Assembly (NCBI GenBank): GCA_012517435.1
Contig: JAAYUY010000022.1
Location: 1-41,750 of the forward strand
Direction: 5' to 3'
DNA from: Sphingobacteriales bacterium
Lineage (GTDB): Bacteria > Bacteroidota > Bacteroidia > CAILMK01 > JAAYUY01
DNA: 41,750 nucleotides
In this document: piece by piece, positions 17,102 through 25,583 of the stretch
Layout: each line of letters starts with the position of its first letter
Numbering within the stretch: position 1 is the stretch's first letter
Notes under the pieces: generated by a model
Told to the model about the DNA's origin: nothing
The model's database searches: none
Seen by the model: the letters and a program-made list of their open reading frames with translations, nothing else
Position numbers and translations under genes: made by a program

Positions 17102-18511
17102 TTAAAAAATTTTTTTTAGTTCATGATAAATGTTTTCCGGTAAATTTTTACGTATTACCCATTCTTTTGGATAAAAATTATTCAGGTTGTTTTTAAATGT
17201 TTTCAGCCAGCCCAAAGCTATTCCCTGATAACTGGCCAACATCCATTGGGAATGCAGCTCTGTGAAGTTTTGTGGTTTGATTTCCATTTTCTTTAAATAG
17301 GCAAGTGCCTGAACCTGTGTTAATTCCATTTTACAGATGTTTTCTGCATGCAACTTACTCATGGCTAATTCATGTGTCGGAATTAAATTTTGTTTTTTAT
17401 ACGGAACTGAAGCAGCTGTAATGCCTGATTTTAAAACATTTAAGTGCTTGTGAGCCAAAGCGATCTGAGAAAGATAACGACCCGGAAAAACCATGATCTT
17501 ATCTTCAAGCCTGAATGCTTCAAGATTGCCTTTTAGTTTTACAAAATCCTGCAGCAATTTGTTTTCATCCTGATTGATTTTTTTCAGGGATTCCTGATTT
17601 TTTTTACTGAAAAATGGTTTATTTGCATTTCTGATAGTGAAAACAGCAATGAACATTCCTTCTCCTTTTAGTTTATGCGGATAACATCTGTAAACACTGC
17701 CATTTTCAGTTTTTACCTCTGTTACTCCCCAGGCTTTTTCAAAGTCAATACTTTGTAATTGTGCCCGATCTTTATATTTTTTTAAAAACCAACTGACCAC
17801 CTGTTCATTTTCTTCGAGTGAAAAAGTGCAGGTCATGTAAACCAGAAGACCGTTATCTCTGACCAGGCCGATAGCCTGATCGAGAATATCCTTCTGCGTA
17901 ACTAAACATTGAAATGGTTTATTTTCCCGCCATTCCCTGATGGTTTCGGGTTCTTTTCTGAACATACCTTCACCGGAGCAGGGTGCATCCACCACTACCA
18001 CATCAAAAGCAGCTGTAAAAGTTTTATACTCCTCAGGGGAATTTGAAGTGACCACAACATTGGGATATCCCCATTTAACGATATTCTCATAGAGTACTCC
18101 TGATCTTTTTCTGACGATCTCATTGCTGAAAAGCAGGCTGTTTTCGGTCATTTCGGAAAGCATTAAGGTGCTTTTTCCACCCGGAGAAGCACATAAGTCA
18201 AGAATCATCAGGTCTTTTGAAAAGTCGATAGCTTTGGCAAACAGCATGGAAGAAGCTTCCTGAACATAATAAGCGCCTGCATGAATAAGCGGATCAAATA
18301 CAAAATCAGGACGTTCGGTCAGATAACGGCCATATTGGTTCCATGGAACAGGAGCAAATCCGTCAAATGATGTAACTCTTTTAAGTGGATTGAGACGAAC
18401 AGAAATGGTCGGAGGCTGACCGTAAGAATCTTTAAATGCCTGAAATTCATCGCCAAGCTGACGTTTCATCCGGTTAAGAAAAGATCCGGGGAGTTCGGGA
18501 ATATACTTCAT
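17102..18511 (-). CDS. RsmF-like 16S rRNA (cytosine-C5)-methyltransferase
   Basis: 469 residues, NOP2/Sun (RsmB/RsmF) family m5C methyltransferase acting on rRNA or tRNA. Motif I is LDLCASPGGKST, motif IV VDAPCSGEGMFRK with a catalytic-region cysteine, and motif VI MTCTFSLEENE with the second cysteine. The N-terminus (PGSFLNRMKRQLGDEF) and the C-terminal half with a PUA-like extension (QNFTELHSQWMLASYQGIALGWLK) match the RsmF branch, as does the length. It starts 5 bases after the pheS stop and is followed 4 bases later by DUF4834, making a translation-related operon. The exact target nucleotide cannot be read from sequence. Confidence 0.88.
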   Translation of the reverse strand: MKYIPELPGSFLNRMKRQLGDEFQAFKDSYGQPPTISVRLNPLKRVTSFDGFAPVPWNQYGRYLTERPDFVFDPLIHAGAYYVQEASSMLFAKAIDFSKDLMILDLCASPGGKSTLMLSEMTENSLLFSNEIVRKRSGVLYENIVKWGYPNVVVTSNSPEEYKTFTAAFDVVVVDAPCSGEGMFRKEPETIREWRENKPFQCLVTQKDILDQAIGLVRDNGLLVYMTCTFSLEENEQVVSWFLKKYKDRAQLQSIDFEKAWGVTEVKTENGSVYRCYPHKLKGEGMFIAVFTIRNANKPFFSKKNQESLKKINQDENKLLQDFVKLKGNLEAFRLEDKIMVFPGRYLSQIALAHKHLNVLKSGITAASVPYKKQNLIPTHELAMSKLHAENICKMELTQVQALAYLKKMEIKPQNFTELHSQWMLASYQGIALGWLKTFKNNLNNFYPKEWVIRKNLPENIYHELKKIF

Positions 18512-18516
18512 GATCG

Positions 18517-19512
18517 TTATTGTGAGCTGAACTGCCCGAGAAATCTGACATCATTTTCGAACAATATACGGATATCGGGTATGCCATATTTCAGCATGGT
18601 CAGGCGTTCAATGCCGATACCAAAGGCATAACCGGTGTAGATGGAACTGTCGATTCCGCAGTTGTCGAGAACGGCCGGGTCAACCATACCGCAGCCAAGA
18701 ATTTCCATCCATCTGGTCTTTCCATGAACCGGGCTGATGTCCATCTCGGCTGAAGGCTCTGTAAACGGGAAGAAGGAAGGCCTGAAACGAATTTTAAAAT
18801 CACTTCCAAAGAACTGTTCGACAAAGTAGTACAATACCTGTTTAAGTTCAGCAAAAGAGACATTTTTGTCAACATAAAGCCCTTCTATCTGATGAAACTG
18901 AACGTGAGACTTGTAGGAGATAGTTTCATTCCGGTAAACACGGCCAATGGAAATGGTTTTGATAGGGGGCTGATGAGCCTGCATCTCCTGAACCTGAACT
19001 GAAGAAGTATGGGTGCGTAGCAGATAATCAGGATTTTTCTGAAGGTAAAAGGTGTCCTGCATATCGCGGGCAGGATGGTCGGGTGGAAAATTCAGGGCAG
19101 TAAAGTTGTGCCAGTCGTCAACTATTTCGGGACCAACTGATTGAGTAAACCCAATTTTGGAAAAAATATCTATTATTTGGTTTTTGACAATTGAAACGGG
19201 GTGCCGGCTGCCTGCCTTCAGCGGGTAGGCTTCCATGCTTAGGTCGAGGCCGGTAAAGAGTGCCTGAAACTTTTGATGTTCAAACTCCTTTTTATACAAT
19301 TCAATCTTCTCGTTAACTTTATTTTTAAGGATATTTATCCATTTTCCGGTTTCCTTTTTTGAAGCGTTGTCGAGTTGTTTAAAATCCTCAAACAATTGAT
19401 TTAAAATGCCTTTTTTGCTTAAAAATTTAATTCTGAAGTCCTCAAGTTCCTGAGCTGAGGCAGGCTGGTAACTGTCAACTTCTTCGATCAGGCCAGAAAT
19501 TTTTGAAATCAT
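18517..19512 (-). CDS. pheS: Phenylalanine--tRNA ligase alpha subunit
   Basis: 331 residues, class II synthetase catalytic subunit of the (alpha-beta)2 enzyme. An N-terminal coiled-coil tRNA-binding arm occupies about 1-90. The catalytic core shows GPEIVDDWHNFTALN and HPARDMQDTFYL, motif 2 region YRNETISYKSHVQFHQIEGL, and motif 3 GYAFGIGIERLTMLKYGI. The beta subunit gene (pheT) is not in the window; separation of pheS and pheT is common in this phylum. It is the first gene of a minus-strand operon with the RsmF-like and DUF4834 genes and is divergent from rpoD across 200 bases. No good -7 box was found for it. Confidence 0.96.
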   Translation of the reverse strand: MISKISGLIEEVDSYQPASAQELEDFRIKFLSKKGILNQLFEDFKQLDNASKKETGKWINILKNKVNEKIELYKKEFEHQKFQALFTGLDLSMEAYPLKAGSRHPVSIVKNQIIDIFSKIGFTQSVGPEIVDDWHNFTALNFPPDHPARDMQDTFYLQKNPDYLLRTHTSSVQVQEMQAHQPPIKTISIGRVYRNETISYKSHVQFHQIEGLYVDKNVSFAELKQVLYYFVEQFFGSDFKIRFRPSFFPFTEPSAEMDISPVHGKTRWMEILGCGMVDPAVLDNCGIDSSIYTGYAFGIGIERLTMLKYGIPDIRILFENDVRFLGQFSSQ

Positions 19513-19526
19513 ATAAGAAATTTTTT

Positions 19527-19557
19527 TTGTCTGTTTAAAAACACAATTCTATTTTTG
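19527..19557 (+). promoter_or_regulatory. Promoter TTG-N20-TATTTTTG for rpoD
   Basis: TTG at 19527-19529 and TATTTTTG at 19550-19557 are separated by 20 bases. Transcription from here would give rpoD a leader of about 150 bases, longer than the leaders of other genes in the window. Confidence 0.55.
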
Positions 19558-19712
19558 CACTCCTTTTTTTATGGCAAATGAAATCAGATTTCAGCAAAAA
19601 TCCCCCCAATTTTTTACCAAAATACTTTAAAAATGCACACAAATGGAAGAATTTTTGCTTGTAATCTCCGGCACAAAGATTTAAAAAATTTCTTAAAGAG
19701 CAACACCAAGTT

Positions 19713-20576
19713 ATGAGGCAGTTAAAAATCAGTAAACAGTTTACAAACAGGGAAAACAAATCGCTCGACAAATATCTGAACGAAATTTCCAAGGTGGAAA
19801 TGATTACACCTGCTGAAGAAGTAGAGCTGGCCATCAGAATTAAAAAAGGAGATCAGAAAGCACTTGAAAAACTTGTCAATGCAAACCTGCGTTTTGTGGT
19901 ATCAGTAGCCAAGCAGTATCAGAATCAGGGTCTGACACTCGGAGACCTGATTAATGAAGGGAATATGGGCCTGATAAAGGCTGCCCAGCGGTTTGATGAA
20001 ACAAGAGGCTTCAAGTTTATTTCTTATGCTGTGTGGTGGATTCGCCAGTCTATTCTGCAGGCACTGGCCGATCAGTCGCGTCTGGTCAGGCTTCCGCTCA
20101 ACAAAGTGGGCAGTCTGAGTAAAATATCTGCCACTTCCATCGCTCTCGAACAAAAATTTGAAAGGAAAGTTACCGATTACGAAATAGCTGACACATTGGA
20201 AATCAGTCCGCAGGAAGTTGCAGCCACCCTGACTTCTTCCACCAAGCATGTGTCGATTGATGCCCCGATCAATGAAGAAGAAGATGCTTCGCTGCTGACC
20301 ATTCTTCCGAATGATTATGAACCGGACCCTGACAGTGGTTTGATCCATGAAAGTCTTCAGACTGAAATCAACAGGGTCATTGCAATTTTGTCGGATAAAG
20401 AAAGGGAAATCATCAGGCTGTATTATGGCCTTGACGGAATTCCTGCTCACAGCTATGAAGACATCAGTGATAAAATTAACCTCACACGTGAAAGAGTCAG
20501 GCAGATTAAGGAAAAAGCCCTAAAAAAACTCAGGAAGTCAACAAAATCAAAAATACTCAAAGCCTATCTGGGCTGA
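19713..20576 (+). CDS. rpoD: Primary sigma factor RpoD (sigma-70 type, Bacteroidota form)
   Basis: 287 residues. It begins MRQLKISKQF and enters region 1.2 directly (SLDKYLNEISKVEMITPAEEVELA), so region 1.1 and the long nonconserved region of proteobacterial RpoD are missing, as is usual in Bacteroidota. Region 2 is near perfect (NLRFVVSVAKQYQNQGL, GLIKAAQRFDETRGFKF, YAVWWIRQSI), region 3 follows (RLVRLPLNKVG) and region 4.2 is the DNA-binding helix-turn-helix (SYEDISDKINLTRERVRQIKEKAL). It should recognise the TAnnTTTG promoters seen across the window. Monocistronic: it has its own promoter at 19527-19557 and a terminator 20 bases after its stop. Confidence 0.96.
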   Translation: MRQLKISKQFTNRENKSLDKYLNEISKVEMITPAEEVELAIRIKKGDQKALEKLVNANLRFVVSVAKQYQNQGLTLGDLINEGNMGLIKAAQRFDETRGFKFISYAVWWIRQSILQALADQSRLVRLPLNKVGSLSKISATSIALEQKFERKVTDYEIADTLEISPQEVAATLTSSTKHVSIDAPINEEEDASLLTILPNDYEPDPDSGLIHESLQTEINRVIAILSDKEREIIRLYYGLDGIPAHSYEDISDKINLTRERVRQIKEKALKKLRKSTKSKILKAYLG

Positions 20577-20595
20577 AAAAGTTTGAAAAAAACGA

Positions 20596-20626
20596 AGCGG
20601 TAGCCAGATGGTTGCCGCTTTTTTTT
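20596..20626 (+). terminator. Rho-independent terminator after rpoD
   Basis: AGCGGTAGCC (20596-20605) and GGTTGCCGCT (20610-20619) form a 10-bp stem with two G-U pairs and a 4-base loop, followed by a run of T. Confidence 0.85.
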
Positions 20627-20659
20627 ATCTTGTTTTGTATCTTTCATGAAAAATAAATT

Positions 20660-21112
20660 ATGCCTAAAATAAGAATAACAAAGGAATTTGGATTTGAAAG
20701 TTCACATGCATTAAAGAATTATGACGGGCTTTGCAGGAATATTCACGGCCATTCCTATAAGCTGTTTGTAACAGTTTCTGGCGACATAAGGGAGGAAAGA
20801 GGGCATCCCAAAGACGGAATGGTCATGGATTTTGGCGACCTTAAAAATATTGTTTTTCAGGAAATTGTGATTCCTTATGACCATAGCCTGATTCTCAACG
20901 AGGAAGTATCAGCCGAGGCCAAGGAGTCGTACCGAAAAATAACGGAAAGGCTTATTTTTACACCCTTTCAGCCAACATGTGAAAATCTGGTCAGGCATTT
21001 TGCTTCCCTGATTAAAAAGCATTTGCCGGAGCATATAAGGCTGGTGAGTGTAAAGCTGTTTGAAACGCCAAGTTCCAGTGCAGAGTGGTGTGAAGAAGAC
21101 AATTGTTGTTAA
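20660..21112 (+). CDS. queD: 6-carboxy-tetrahydropterin synthase / PTPS-family protein
   Basis: 150 residues, QueD/6-pyruvoyl-tetrahydropterin synthase family. The zinc histidines are H16 (FESSHAL), H29 and H31 (NIHGHSYKL); the catalytic cysteine is C25 in DGLCRNIHG; the catalytic Asp-His pair is D74-H75 (PYDHSLIL); the substrate glutamate is in LFETPSSSAEW. The bacterial role is usually conversion of dihydroneopterin triphosphate to 6-carboxytetrahydropterin in queuosine synthesis, but no other que genes are nearby, so a tetrahydropterin or folate role stays possible. It starts 83 bases after rpoD, beyond its terminator, and a rubredoxin gene follows 15 bases downstream, probably in the same transcript. 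Confidence 0.88.
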   Translation: MPKIRITKEFGFESSHALKNYDGLCRNIHGHSYKLFVTVSGDIREERGHPKDGMVMDFGDLKNIVFQEIVIPYDHSLILNEEVSAEAKESYRKITERLIFTPFQPTCENLVRHFASLIKKHLPEHIRLVSVKLFETPSSSAEWCEEDNCC

Positions 21113-21127
21113 TTAAATTATAAATAA

Positions 21128-21298
21128 ATGAAAATCAGATATAAATGTCAGGTATGCGGTTATGTTTACGATCCAGATGAAGGCGATCCACAGGCCGGAA
21201 TTGAAAAAGGTACCGACTTTGACGATTTACCGGAAGACTGGCAATGTCCCTTATGTCAGGCTGGTAAAGATGCCTTTACAGAGTATGAATATTTCTGA
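21128..21298 (+). CDS. Rubredoxin
   Basis: 56 residues, short enough to escape many gene callers. It reads [20 protein letters not shown], then [23 protein letters not shown] and ends EYEYF. The four iron ligands are the two CxxC knuckles, C7/C10 and C40/C43, with the canonical [11 protein letters not shown] and [10 protein letters not shown] surroundings, so it is a mononuclear Fe(Cys)4 electron carrier in the cytoplasm. Typical partners in anaerobes are oxygen- or peroxide-reducing enzymes such as rubrerythrin or flavodiiron proteins; none is in the window. It follows queD by 15 bases and precedes the DHOD-like gene by 62 bases, the latter having its own -7 box. Confidence 0.95.
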   Translation: MKIRYKCQVCGYVYDPDEGDPQAGIEKGTDFDDLPEDWQCPLCQAGKDAFTEYEYF

Positions 21299-21331
21299 AA
21301 CATAAATTTTAATAGTCCAAAAATTTAATAC

Positions 21332-21339
21332 TACTTTTG
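21332..21339 (+). promoter_or_regulatory. -7 box (TACTTTTG) for the DHOD-like gene
   Basis: Exact TAnnTTTG match, 21 bases before the ATG at 21361. No -33 TTG is visible, so the gene may also be read from queD-rubredoxin. Confidence 0.45.
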
Positions 21340-21360
21340 ACAGCGTAAAATTTTAAAAAA

Positions 21361-22347
21361 ATGATTGATTTAACTACAAAATACATGGGTTTTACCTTAA
21401 AAAACCCGGTTATTATCGGAAGTTCCGGTTTGACCAATTCAGTTGCAGCCGTAAAAGAACATGCCTCTAACGGTGCTGCTGCCGTTGTCCTGAAGTCGTT
21501 GTTTGAAGAGCAAATAAGAATGGAAGCCCAGAAAAACATTGATATGGCTGGGAGTGACAATCTCTATACTGAAGCTCAGGATTATATCAGCAATTACATC
21601 AGGGCACACAACCTGAATGAGTACCTGAAACTTATTGAAGACTGCCGTAAAAGTGTTGATATTCCGGTATTTGCCAGTATAAACTGTGTTACCTCAGATG
21701 AATGGCCTGCTTTTGCCCAGAAAATTGAAAGTGCTGGAGCCAGCGGACTTGAGCTGAATGTTTTTATATTGCCTTCTGATTTTTCAAGGGATGCAGAAGA
21801 AAATGAAAATACCTATTTTAAAATAGTTGATCAGGTGAAAAAATATGTTAAAATTCCTGTTTCACTTAAAATCAGCTATCACTTCACCAACCTTGCCCAG
21901 ATGATTCAAAAACTATCATTTACGGGAATTTCGGGTATTGTGTTGTTTAACCGCTTTTTCAGTCCTGATTTTGATTTGATAAACAGGCAGATTGTGCCTT
22001 CGCATATTTTTAGTAATCCTGCCGATTTGTCTGTTTCGCTTCGTTGGGTAGGAATCATGTATGACCGTGTTCGCTGCGATATTTGTGCTTCAACCGGCAT
22101 TCACGATGCTTCAGGTGTGATTAAACAAATTATGGCAGGAGCCAATGCCGTTCAGATGGTATCTTCCATCTATAAAAACGGAAGTAAATATATTAAGGTG
22201 GTGTTGGAAGAAATGGAAAAATGGATGGAAAACAATGGATTTCATTCATTGTCTGAAATGCGGGGACAGATGAGCCAGGCCAGAATAAAAGATCCTGCAG
22301 GGTTTGAAAGGGTGCAGTTTATGAAATATTTTGCCGGTATTGACTAA
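21361..22347 (+). CDS. Dihydroorotate dehydrogenase-like flavoprotein
   Basis: 328 residues, TIM-barrel FMN protein of the DHOD/PreA superfamily. The N-terminus MIDLTTKYMGFTLKNPVIIGSSGLT and the C-terminal phosphate-binding strands (STGIHDASGVIKQIMAGANAVQM) fit the family. Where true class 1 DHODs have ELNxSCPN with the catalytic cysteine, this protein reads LELNVFILPSD, so the usual base is missing. It is therefore better treated as a DHOD-like oxidoreductase than as PyrD, even though pyrE lies 3.2 kb away. It has its own -7 box and ends at a bidirectional terminator. The adjacent rubredoxin could be an electron partner, but that is only inference from proximity. Confidence 0.85.
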   Translation: MIDLTTKYMGFTLKNPVIIGSSGLTNSVAAVKEHASNGAAAVVLKSLFEEQIRMEAQKNIDMAGSDNLYTEAQDYISNYIRAHNLNEYLKLIEDCRKSVDIPVFASINCVTSDEWPAFAQKIESAGASGLELNVFILPSDFSRDAEENENTYFKIVDQVKKYVKIPVSLKISYHFTNLAQMIQKLSFTGISGIVLFNRFFSPDFDLINRQIVPSHIFSNPADLSVSLRWVGIMYDRVRCDICASTGIHDASGVIKQIMAGANAVQMVSSIYKNGSKYIKVVLEEMEKWMENNGFHSLSEMRGQMSQARIKDPAGFERVQFMKYFAGID

Positions 22348-22368
22348 TTCCTTCACATTATACAGATA

Positions 22369-22404
22369 AAAAAAGCAGGACGAATTGTTTAATCCTGCTT
22401 TTTT
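22369..22404. terminator. Bidirectional terminator
   Basis: AAAAAAGCAGGA (22369-22380) and TCCTGCTTTTTT (22393-22404) are perfect inverted repeats around a 12-base loop. A-tract and T-tract make it functional on both strands, serving the convergent DHOD-like and Omp28 genes. Confidence 0.88.
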
Positions 22405-22423
22405 AATTGCTGACAAATTTTTT

Positions 22424-23260
22424 TTATTTTGGCGTAGAAGCGTTTACTTTTGCCGAATTACCCGTGTAAATTTCATTATTTTCCACATTTCTGACGAAAG
22501 CTACCAGATTGCATTTCGACATGTTATAATTGCGGGTCGAGTTGTCGAATGTATATTGTTTGCTGAACATATAGCCGGTAACTTTACTTCCGGTTATGGT
22601 ATCGCCCAGAATAGGAGTCAGGCCTTCGCGGAAGGTTCTCTTGTGCACATATCCTGTTCCTGCTCCTGCCTGCTCAGTAACAATATCATCCTGGGTGAGG
22701 ACAAGATATAATGTATTGACACTGGTGACATCAGCAGTATAATAAACCTGAACCGTTGCGGTAAGAATTTTTGTATCTGTATTGTAGGTAGATGCAAAGC
22801 CAACATTGCATGGAGAAGATTCATTCATGATTTGCTCAGCATATTGCATCCATTTATCACGCCCTGTCCATCGTATTCCACCAAAAAGCCTGCGGTTGAT
22901 GAATGCTCCCGGCATGGCCTGTTTCCCTGAAAAGGTTAAAGCCCAAAGCGGGTCGGGCCAGGTTCTTCTGAGGTCTTCATCCCCCGGATAGGGTGTATTA
23001 TACCCTCCGCTTTGTGGGTGATAAGCAATCACATAAGCCTTTCCGGGGTATTTTTTCAAAATAGAATCAGCTTTTAAATGACCATCCGGACAATACTGAC
23101 ATTTTACCCCGGTGAATTCTTCAATGATGGCTACCTTGTTTTTTGCAGTTTTACTGACATATACCTGATTCGTATTTGGATTTTCAGGATCTTCGCAATT
23201 TGCAAAGAAAAGCAGCAAAACCGTGCCAAAGGCTGCCAGAAGTAAAAAGATTTTTCTCAT
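22424..23260 (-). CDS. Omp28-family outer-membrane lipoprotein
   Basis: 278 residues. The lipoprotein signal is RKIFLLLAAFGTVLLLFFANC with the lipid-bearing cysteine at 22 followed by EDPEN. The Omp28 domain begins NKVAIIEEFTGVKCQYCPDGH with a thioredoxin-like CxxC at 54-57, and continues VIAYHPQSGGY, as in Omp28 of Porphyromonas and relatives, where it is an outer-membrane protein of uncertain function. The thioredoxin-like start suggests redox or disulfide chemistry but this is not proven. It is divergent from another secreted protein with a related CxxC segment, and ends at a shared bidirectional terminator. Confidence 0.88.
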   Translation of the reverse strand: MRKIFLLLAAFGTVLLLFFANCEDPENPNTNQVYVSKTAKNKVAIIEEFTGVKCQYCPDGHLKADSILKKYPGKAYVIAYHPQSGGYNTPYPGDEDLRRTWPDPLWALTFSGKQAMPGAFINRRLFGGIRWTGRDKWMQYAEQIMNESSPCNVGFASTYNTDTKILTATVQVYYTADVTSVNTLYLVLTQDDIVTEQAGAGTGYVHKRTFREGLTPILGDTITGSKVTGYMFSKQYTFDNSTRNYNMSKCNLVAFVRNVENNEIYTGNSAKVNASTPK

Positions 23261-23331
23261 ATCGCTTTCTTTTTAACGTTTTACAACAGCGGTAAAGATA
23301 AATATTTTTTTATGCTTGTTTGAAAATTTTT

Positions 23332-23339
23332 TATCTTTG
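23332..23339 (+). promoter_or_regulatory. -7 box (TATCTTTG) for the CPPC T9SS protein gene
   Basis: Exact TAnnTTTG match in the 122-base divergent region, 43 bases before the ATG at 23383. A TATCTTTA on the minus strand near 23295-23302 may serve the Omp28 lipoprotein gene. Confidence 0.4.
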
Positions 23340-23382
23340 ACAAATCTAAAATCTATTTTGTCAACTCTAAAATGAAATATCT

Positions 23383-25485
23383 ATGAAAAAATTCGGTTTA
23401 ATCTTTACACTTTTTCTGATTTGGTCTCTTGGATTTTCTCAGTATTACCTTATTCCGCATGTTGTTGACAAAGGAAATCCGGGCGGATTAAACACAGATG
23501 TTGAATATCCGGAAGGGAGCGGACTTTCAGCCGGATGGACAAAAATTGACCTTGGTGCGGCCTCCACACCACGTTGGACAGCGAATCAGACCATCCCTTT
23601 TACTTTCACTTTTAACGGAAACAATTATAACCAATTCAAAGTTTCGACCTCAGGAATCCTGACTTTTGATGTTTCGGCTGCTACTGCTCCTGCCTATACC
23701 AAAGCTGCATTGCCTGATGCTTCTATCCCTGATAATTCAGTATGTATCTGGGGATTAGCTGGCTTAGGTACAAATGATTATATTTTTACCAAAGTTTTTG
23801 GTACCACCCCTAACCGCCAGCTATGGATACATTTTAATTCTTATTCCTACTCGGCAAAAACATCTGATGGTTCTAATTATACTTACTGGGCAATCGTTCT
23901 GGAAGAAACTACCAATAAAATTTATATCATCGACCAGCGCACCGGAGGATATACCGCAACTGAAAAAGTGGTTTCTGCTGGTATTCAGATAGATGGGACG
24001 ACTGCTGTTTCTGTTCCAACTTCACCTAATCTGGTTTCTCTTGCAGGTACCGATGCCACAGCTATCGATAATGTATGTTACGAGTTTATTCCTGGCACTC
24101 AGCCTCAATATGACTTCACTATGTATTCCATCGATATGCTTCCTTATCAGGCAATGCCACAAAAGCCATTTACTGTTACCGGTACTTTATTTAACTATGG
24201 AAGTGCTACCATTACCAGCTTTGACATCAATTACAGCATCAATAACGGAACACCCGTTACCGCCACCATCAATAGTGTTAATATTAAATTCGGGGATCAG
24301 TATTTTTTCAGTCATCCTACCAAATGGAATCCGAGCACATCAGGTGTATATTCCGTTAAGGTTTGGGCTTCGAACCTGAATGGGAATGCCGATGAAAACA
24401 CTTCAAACGACAGCAAGACAAAATCCATTGAAGTGGTTGATAATATGGCACAACGTATTCCATTGCTGGAAGTGTTTACCAGCTCTACCTGTCCTCCCTG
24501 TAATCCGGGAAATGCCAATATTAAAACCGTGATGAACAACTACAACAGGAATCAATATACCATGGTTAAATACCAGCAATATTATCCCGGTAATGGAGAC
24601 CCATATTTTACCATGGAAGGATATAACCGTCATAATTACTACAATATCAATTCAGTACCACGCCTTGAAATTGACGGACAATGGGATAAAAATCCCAATG
24701 CACCTACTTACAATGCTTCTGTTTTTGATGGCTATGCAGGAGTTCCCTCATTTGTTCAGTTAAATGCCTATTACTGGCTGCTTGGGAAAGATGTAAAAAT
24801 TCATGTAGATGTTACACCCTTAAAAGATTTCACTGGAGACAACAGGGTATTTATTGCCGTAATAGAAAAAACCACCTACCAGAATGTGAAATCAAACGGA
24901 GAAACCGAGTTTTATAATGTGATGAAAAAAATGCTTCCAACCCAGAGCGGTGGTTCAATGGGCTCACTTACCAAAGGGCAGATGAAATCGTATGATTTTT
25001 CATGGTCATTCCCTGGAAGCTACAGACTCCCTCCCGATGCAAGACCCAACTCTGGTCTGGCTCCTGCTGTGGGGTCAAATTATGATGGAATTGACGTTAA
25101 CACCGAACATAGTGTCGAAGAATTTACCGACCTCGATGTGGTAGTTTGGGTTCAGAATTATTCAACAAAAGAAGTGTTACAATCCACCTATGCTTCCGAC
25201 CATACGTTCATTCCTGAAAGCGGAAATGAAGGGGTTATTTCACTTTATCCGAATCCGGCAAGCCATGAAACACAACTCAGCTTTGCTGTCAGCGGACAGC
25301 AGGAAGTGAAACTGAATGTGGTGAATACCTTAGGACAGACTGTAATGGAAGAGAATTTCGGAACAATGACTGAAGGAAGTTATTTCCACAATCTCGATGT
25401 CAGTTCTCTGGCCAATGGTGCCTATATCCTGAAACTGGATATTGGCGGAAAGGTCAGTATTGTTAGGTTTATTGTTAATCAATAG
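23383..25485 (+). CDS. T9SS cargo protein with Omp28-like CxxC domain
   Basis: 700 residues. Signal peptide 1-19 (GLIFTLFLIWSLGFSQ). The N-terminal ~200 residues are a beta-rich module of unknown type (FTFTFNGNNYNQFKVSTSG); a CARDB-like Ig segment follows (QPYDFTMYSIDMLPYQ to SNDSKTKSIEV). Near 364-380 RIPLLEVFTSSTCPPCNPGN starts an Omp28/thioredoxin-like domain with CPPC. The end is a type A sorting domain (VISLYPNPASHETQLSF, NTLGQTVMEE, NGAYILKLDIGGK). It should be exported by T9SS and attached to or released from the surface. A perfect terminator hairpin follows 17 bases after the stop, so the gene is monocistronic. Confidence 0.9.
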   Translation: MKKFGLIFTLFLIWSLGFSQYYLIPHVVDKGNPGGLNTDVEYPEGSGLSAGWTKIDLGAASTPRWTANQTIPFTFTFNGNNYNQFKVSTSGILTFDVSAATAPAYTKAALPDASIPDNSVCIWGLAGLGTNDYIFTKVFGTTPNRQLWIHFNSYSYSAKTSDGSNYTYWAIVLEETTNKIYIIDQRTGGYTATEKVVSAGIQIDGTTAVSVPTSPNLVSLAGTDATAIDNVCYEFIPGTQPQYDFTMYSIDMLPYQAMPQKPFTVTGTLFNYGSATITSFDINYSINNGTPVTATINSVNIKFGDQYFFSHPTKWNPSTSGVYSVKVWASNLNGNADENTSNDSKTKSIEVVDNMAQRIPLLEVFTSSTCPPCNPGNANIKTVMNNYNRNQYTMVKYQQYYPGNGDPYFTMEGYNRHNYYNINSVPRLEIDGQWDKNPNAPTYNASVFDGYAGVPSFVQLNAYYWLLGKDVKIHVDVTPLKDFTGDNRVFIAVIEKTTYQNVKSNGETEFYNVMKKMLPTQSGGSMGSLTKGQMKSYDFSWSFPGSYRLPPDARPNSGLAPAVGSNYDGIDVNTEHSVEEFTDLDVVVWVQNYSTKEVLQSTYASDHTFIPESGNEGVISLYPNPASHETQLSFAVSGQQEVKLNVVNTLGQTVMEENFGTMTEGSYFHNLDVSSLANGAYILKLDIGGKVSIVRFIVNQ

Positions 25486-25502
25486 GTTAAGCAATATATT
25501 CA

Positions 25503-25535
25503 AAAAAAGGCAGGATATTTTATCCTGCCTTTTTT
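25503..25535. terminator. Strong terminator, perfect hairpin
   Basis: AAAAAAGGCAGGATA (25503-25517) and TATCCTGCCTTTTTT (25521-25535) pair perfectly around a TTT loop. The core sequence AGGCAGGA resembles the terminator at 22369-22404. Confidence 0.9.
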
Positions 25536-25583
25536 ATTTCATAAGTTCGCAGCCGGAACGATACATTAAATTTTAAGAGTGAA

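Noticed and set aside
19902..20450. 182-codon open frame on the strand opposite rpoD
   Set aside because: It is fully antisense to a strongly conserved sigma-factor gene and its product has no recognisable motif; a codon-bias artefact.
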